A program made the translations under genes and the position numbers. Below are positions 59,301 through 64,000 of a DNA stretch of 64,000 nt, one piece after another. Below the pieces are notes generated by a model. That model was given only the letters and a program-made list of their open reading frames with translations. It did not search any database and was not told the DNA's origin. Location: the NCBI GenBank assembly GCA_029204225.1, contig CM055096.1, positions 43,633,967 to 43,697,966 on the forward strand. The letters are read 5' to 3'. Source of the stretch: Diphasiastrum complanatum (taxonomy: Eukaryota > Streptophyta > Lycopodiopsida > Lycopodiales > Lycopodiaceae). The stretch's first letter is position 1. Each line of letters starts with the position of its first letter.

Positions 59301-60606
59301 ATCAAAGCTGGAAACCAAATGAAAATCCCCACCAATGCTCACGAAACAAGATTCGTAATTTGTGACAGAGCAGAGAATATTAGCTCAAAAAAATATAAAT
59401 GACTTGAAGCATTCGGTTAACATGAAGAGTTGAGTAAACAAGGCTGTGCAGTAAGCGGAGGTGCTTGACCTTTGTCGAGATGCAATAACAAAGAATGAAT
59501 TTTGAAGCTTGAAAGTGAAGCAAAGTAGGATAAACTACTTCTACAAGTGAAACATTTATTGTATAGACATCAGATGAACTAAATTAACAAGAGTTTGAGA
59601 TAGGTACAAATGATTGACTTTTATCATAAACTTCTGTTGACCCCTTGCACACAGTATTGCCTTCCAAGGGCAAGGTGAATATAATGTAAACACAGAAAAT
59701 GCATCCTAATGTTTGTAGCGAATTACCTTGATGGTGCTCATGAATAGGCAATCCAAACTAAAGAGTACATAACATCATGTCAACATGCTTGAAAATGCAG
59801 ATATTCGAATGTCCAGATGAGGCTTCACTGTGATTTCAACCCAGCAACTTCGAAAAGCTCAAAGAACGTTTGCTCTATATAGAATTTCCTGAATCGGCTC
59901 AATGCCCTTTATGTTTTCTTCATTCAGTGCTTAAAATATACCCAACTAAGATGATAAGTGAAATGTAGCTTGACATCAAGTTTCAATTCATCCTCGGGCT
60001 AATGTTGATAGCGCCAGTACGTTTTATACATGTATCGGGTTTTATTCTCCCATCATGGCAAGCATGAGATATCATTGATTAGTAACTCTTGCATCCTTCT
60101 ATAACACAAGGAAATAACATCACATGAATCTAATCTTTACAGGCATCATTTTTTTTGAAATCAAGAAACAAAACAGATGTATCCCAATTCCATGCAACAG
60201 TGACCGGTGATGTAAAAGTCAACATTGTATCAAGCTAAAGAAAACACTCAAGTTTACGCTATTGCATGATAATCACGCAGAGCATGAGAGATACAATCAT
60301 TACACTTTCTTCAAACAATGAGCACACAACTCAGTACAGGAACAGTGTTGCCAATTCTAAATTGTGCTGCCCCCTGGGATACCAAAGCAAGGGACGATTT
60401 TTTTTATAGTACTACAACATTTAGCTCAAAGTGTTCCATAGAGATATCACGACTAAAATTGGAACAAAAAATATCAACAACGAACTTGCTAGAGACATTA
60501 CCTGTAATACTTCACCCAACCAATATCAAACAAAAATTTCTAGCACTGGGACCTAAAATTCTCTAGATTGTAGGGAATCTCTGACATACAGCATACTTTT
60601 TAGTCG
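56301..60606. other. Long AT-rich stretch without a recognised gene
   Basis: Open frames are short and scattered over both strands, and none resembles a known family. The part next to 60607 should hold the 3' untranslated region of the gamma-adaptin gene. Confidence 0.5.
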
Positions 60607-63600
60607 TTACAACCCAGGAGGAAAATTGTTCACTTGGCCTTGCTCGAGCACTTCCTGCCCATTGATTTTGTAGCTAACGCGTATTCTCATCACCAAAGAT
60701 TTCTGCATTAGAAGCACATACCAATAGCAAAATCAGGTCAAACAGAATAGAGTAGACTAGGATTCCATACCATTTTTTCCAAGATCGTAAAGTATTTTTT
60801 GAGGCATCTATACACAAATACACAAGGTAGAAAAGGGCCACAAAATTTTTCATTTTGTAATAAAGTTTGAAAAATCAAACCACTAGACACAGGATTATAA
60901 ATTTTGAAACCAACAAGCCAGTCGTAGGATAATATGGTTTTTGATTCCTTTCAAAGTTTCCAAAACAAGCATTTATTATAGTTACTTGTGATAGGCCAGA
61001 ATTGGCAATGCAAGATCGGCTTTTGTGGCATGCAGCCAGGCCTCCCTTCTTGCAGGGATACCAGAAACTATCATTTAAGAGTCCAAAAAGTTACAATTGG
61101 TGGATTAGAGAACAGATTATACGAAGATTTCTGAGCATTCGCAGAGTAATGGATCCTACTTAATTGTGTTGTCAGCAAATCACAGGGAATAGAAAGTCAG
61201 GCCATACACTTGCATGAAAGTTGCTAAAGGGTGATACACTGCAATAAAATAACAAGACAGCCTTAACTTCCAACGAGGAACCTGAACCAACCTGACCATG
61301 CTGACTGTTATTGACTCTTATAACTTGTGTCACAGTCCCGGAACTATTTGCAGGAAGGACATTACCGCTGGCTGGCTCCAACTGCAACTGCATGAACTGC
61401 ACATGGAACCCAACCATTAGAAAGCAGCTAAGAACAAATGAGACTGTATTTTGAATCAATAGCACCTTAGGCTCATGAAGAGCTTTGCTCCAGAAAAGAA
61501 AGTCTGGGTTCAATAAAAAGCATGGGAACATCGTGCTCAGAAGAATATAACTAGCATTTTTTACGCTTCATAACCCTACAAAAAATGACTCAAGCACAAA
61601 CCTTTGGAACAGCAGCTTGAAAGATAACATCCGTGTATGTGTTAGATGAAGTATTTGTATAGGTTGCATGGATAACTGTAGCAGGAAGATTTGTCGATTG
61701 CTTTGAAAACTCGAAGCTGACTGTAAGGCCGCTACTTTGGAACGCGACTATAGGTGGATATACTGGACCTTCATTCACCAAAGCAAGTACACTTTGTGAA
61801 TAGTGTAAAATCATCATAAATAGAAAGCCTCAATGCAAATTCAATGCAATTAAACATACCAGTAGTCGAAATGGAACTAGCTGATCCAATGCCAAGGTCT
61901 CCTAGAAGATCAAATCCAGCTCCTGGAATTGAGGATTTCTTGAAATCTGCTGTAAAACTACTATATGAATCTTTCTGAGAAGAGACCGTATTCTGTGACA
62001 GAAGATCTGGCACAGGATTAGATGGTTTTTGAGAGGCAGCTTCAGGATTCCTCTGTGGAAAAGGTTCTAGTGTAGATAGCGGGGAAGAAGTGGTTTGAGA
62101 AGTAGCATTTCCAATGGACAGAAGATCCAGCAGAGCGTCTGCTCCTCCAGATGGACCTTGAACTTCACAACATAAACCCAATTTACATCACATCATGATT
62201 TAACTTCTGCTAGGTCTTTAAAATAGATAAGCAACAAAAAGTTCAAAATATTTTGTGTTAAATACATACTCCAGATCAGTTCTGCTAGTAACTGGAGATT
62301 GTTCTTACCTGGAGATGCCACAAGAGGCGACGTAAAACTTGAGTTCCCTCCAAGCAAATCCAATAGTACATCACCAGCAGATTTGCGTGTTTGAGGTGCC
62401 GAAGGAGTAGAAGCTTCATCAACATTCAAATTCAGTAGATCCATCAAAGCATTGGTCCCAGATTTAGATTTTGTGGGTCCATTTGCAACAGGCACAGCAG
62501 GTAAAACTGTAGCCGGCACTGATTTGGAGTCTGTACTGAAGGCTACATCAGCAGCGTCTACTTTCTTAGCAATGTACGTTGCTTCGTCTAGCACTGGCAT
62601 CTTCTCAACTAATGATGCTCTGCATCAAACAATTTACATAAACATGCATATCAGTATCTTGACTTGTCCATTTCAATTTCTTACATAAAAAAGGTGTGCT
62701 TAAATAAATGATGATACAAGAGTAATAAATGTTGTGAAATGATCAAGGTCTGATGCAAAGACATGATTGCTGATTATTCTTGCTTACATTACATATAGTC
62801 ACGCTTACCAAAGGTAATACTAGATATGGTTGAAGAATCCAAGCTTTTATATACAGGACCAGTCACCAGATTAGAGGACGTGGCAGTTTCTGATTAAAAA
62901 TTAGACAGAAGAACCACGCACTATTGTTTTGAATAATGTATCATCATTTCCATGTCAATTGAGACATCTGAGAGCTAAACAGATGATGAAAGCCTTAATC
63001 AAATCTTTTGACATCAAATAAGCTTCAACTTTGGTTTGATGTCATGTAGGCAAGCATTCATTGATCATCTTACATTCAAAGACTTGGGACTCCCAATATA
63101 AAACTCTAGAATTCATAGAAAATCATTAAATGTCAAATTATTCACCTTGCTTTTCCCGGTGCCTCATTTGCTTGGGACTTTATTGATCAAATTCCCAAAT
63201 TTGACGTTGTGATATGAAATTCATCTAATGCAAGAGGGAAAAAAGGTAAAACTATTCTTCCATTCCTGAGGGAGGTCTAAGGGCTTGTACGTCATACTTG
63301 ATATTTTCATGTTTGCTCAGAATGGAAGTGAACTCAATGGATCTTTGCTGTAACTCCAACACAAGGCTTCCTTTATACTGCAAAACCAATGCTTTGATGC
63401 GCCTGCAATATAAGCATGCTAATGACAACCTCAAAAAATCATTTGTGTGCACCAAGATAGACTAGGAGCTTATCAGCAGATACAGTTTTTATAACCCACA
63501 AAATTGAATCCTAAACTCAAATTACTGATAATGGAAGACTACACTTTTGAATATGCGCTGTGCTAACAAGAGCATATCTAGACACATGTTTTATTGCTTG

Positions 63601-64000
63601 ACCCTCATGAGAATAACATACTAAAGGCACATACTCCGTGCATGAAGGAAATCGGGAAGAAACTTTAAGCAATGCTGTAAGAGCGAATGCACGTGTTGTA
63701 GAAGATGCTCGAAAATCTTTTAGCACTAGCTCCAACACATCCACAGTATCAGCCTCAGTGACCTGCTATATATGAAGATCAGGCTTATTCATACACCAAA
63801 CAGCCCAAAACTTCAGGACAGTCTAGAACAAGGAAGTGCTCTTTTAGTGTCTATAAGAGTGGACAAGTTGATATACTTCAGTAAGTTACAAGTTGAACCA
63901 CCAATCAAGTGGAAATATTTCATAGCTTTCTGATTGTCCATGCAACACATCTAATGGAGGTAGGACTGACCGTAACAGGCTCCTCTCCATCCAGCTCATT
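60607..64000 (-). CDS. AP-1 complex subunit gamma (gamma-adaptin), 3' half; gene continues beyond window
   Basis: Gamma-adaptin is a large subunit of the AP-1 clathrin adaptor, which sorts cargo at the trans-Golgi network and endosomes. Exons on the minus strand: 64000-63971 (partial), 63762-63635, 63402-63298, 62619-62309, 62162-61860, 61768-61602, 61396-61292 and 60702-60607. All have GT/AG borders and matching phases, giving 414 residues and a stop. Order: end of the trunk (TEADTVDVLELVLKDF, then RIKALVLQYKGSLVLELQQR), the MPVLDEATY block, a low-complexity hinge with several LLDLL clathrin-box-like motifs (NALMDLLNLN, DVLLDLLGGN, DALLDLLSIG), and the gamma ear (from about residue 293: GPVYPPIVAF, then FMQLQLEPASGNVLPA, and KSLVMRIRVSYKINGQEVLE) ending NNFPPGL. 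Ear residues are intact and no stop or shift is seen, so this is a working gene by appearance. The trunk N-terminus lies outside. Confidence 0.95.

Overview
The window is nuclear DNA of a land plant. It holds two spliced host genes, both on the minus strand, in a sea of nested retrotransposons and long microsatellites. The mix (Ty1/copia and Ty3/gypsy with initiator-Met tRNA primer sites, a zinc-finger/endonuclease LINE, and a P3B-type Mg2+ ATPase gene with plant-like introns) suggests to me a non-seed plant such as a fern or lycophyte. That assignment is an inference with low confidence; 'land plant' is secure from the spliced AP-1 gamma-adaptin gene and the element families.

Layout. 1-1832: 3' end of a Ty3/gypsy chromovirus (integrase C-terminus, chromodomain, polypurine tract, start of the 3' LTR). 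1833-3400: first copy of a chimeric repeat carrying a scrap of gypsy RNase H. 3400-9120: a LINE on the minus strand (zinc finger, reverse transcriptase, C-terminal endonuclease), broken at its C-terminal third by an LTR-primer-site-leader fragment of the same gypsy family as at 1-1832; that leader (5844-6229) has five hairpin-like repeats. 9307-15221: a complete, young copia element with 562-bp LTRs and an uninterrupted 1322-residue polyprotein. 15222-18250: gypsy gag scrap and the second copy of the chimeric repeat. 20100-22950: relic of a DNA transposon, inferred CACTA/En-Spm-like, with palindromic TGGCA-type repeats on both flanks.

24174-29483 is an eight-exon gene for a magnesium-type P-type ATPase (about 960 residues), the most notable host gene here. 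30200-33550 holds compound microsatellites, a cluster of inverted repeats, and an 85-bp tRNA-like insertion with perfect 15-bp target duplications inside a LINE remnant. 34489-38238 is a copia element with intact target duplications but most of pol deleted. 38239-46850 contains pieces of other copia elements, including one LTR flanked by both a polypurine tract and a primer site. 47159-56300 holds degenerate gypsy elements of one family, with an extra upstream reading frame and many CGAAGGTT motifs. 56450-60606 shows no recognisable gene. 60607-64000 is the 3' half of an AP-1 gamma-adaptin gene that continues past the window edge.

The two host genes have no visible functional link: one should move Mg2+ across a membrane, the other belongs to the clathrin adaptor that sorts cargo at the trans-Golgi network. 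Exon borders were deduced by hand from GT/AG sites, phase agreement and family similarity; no alignment or search was run.
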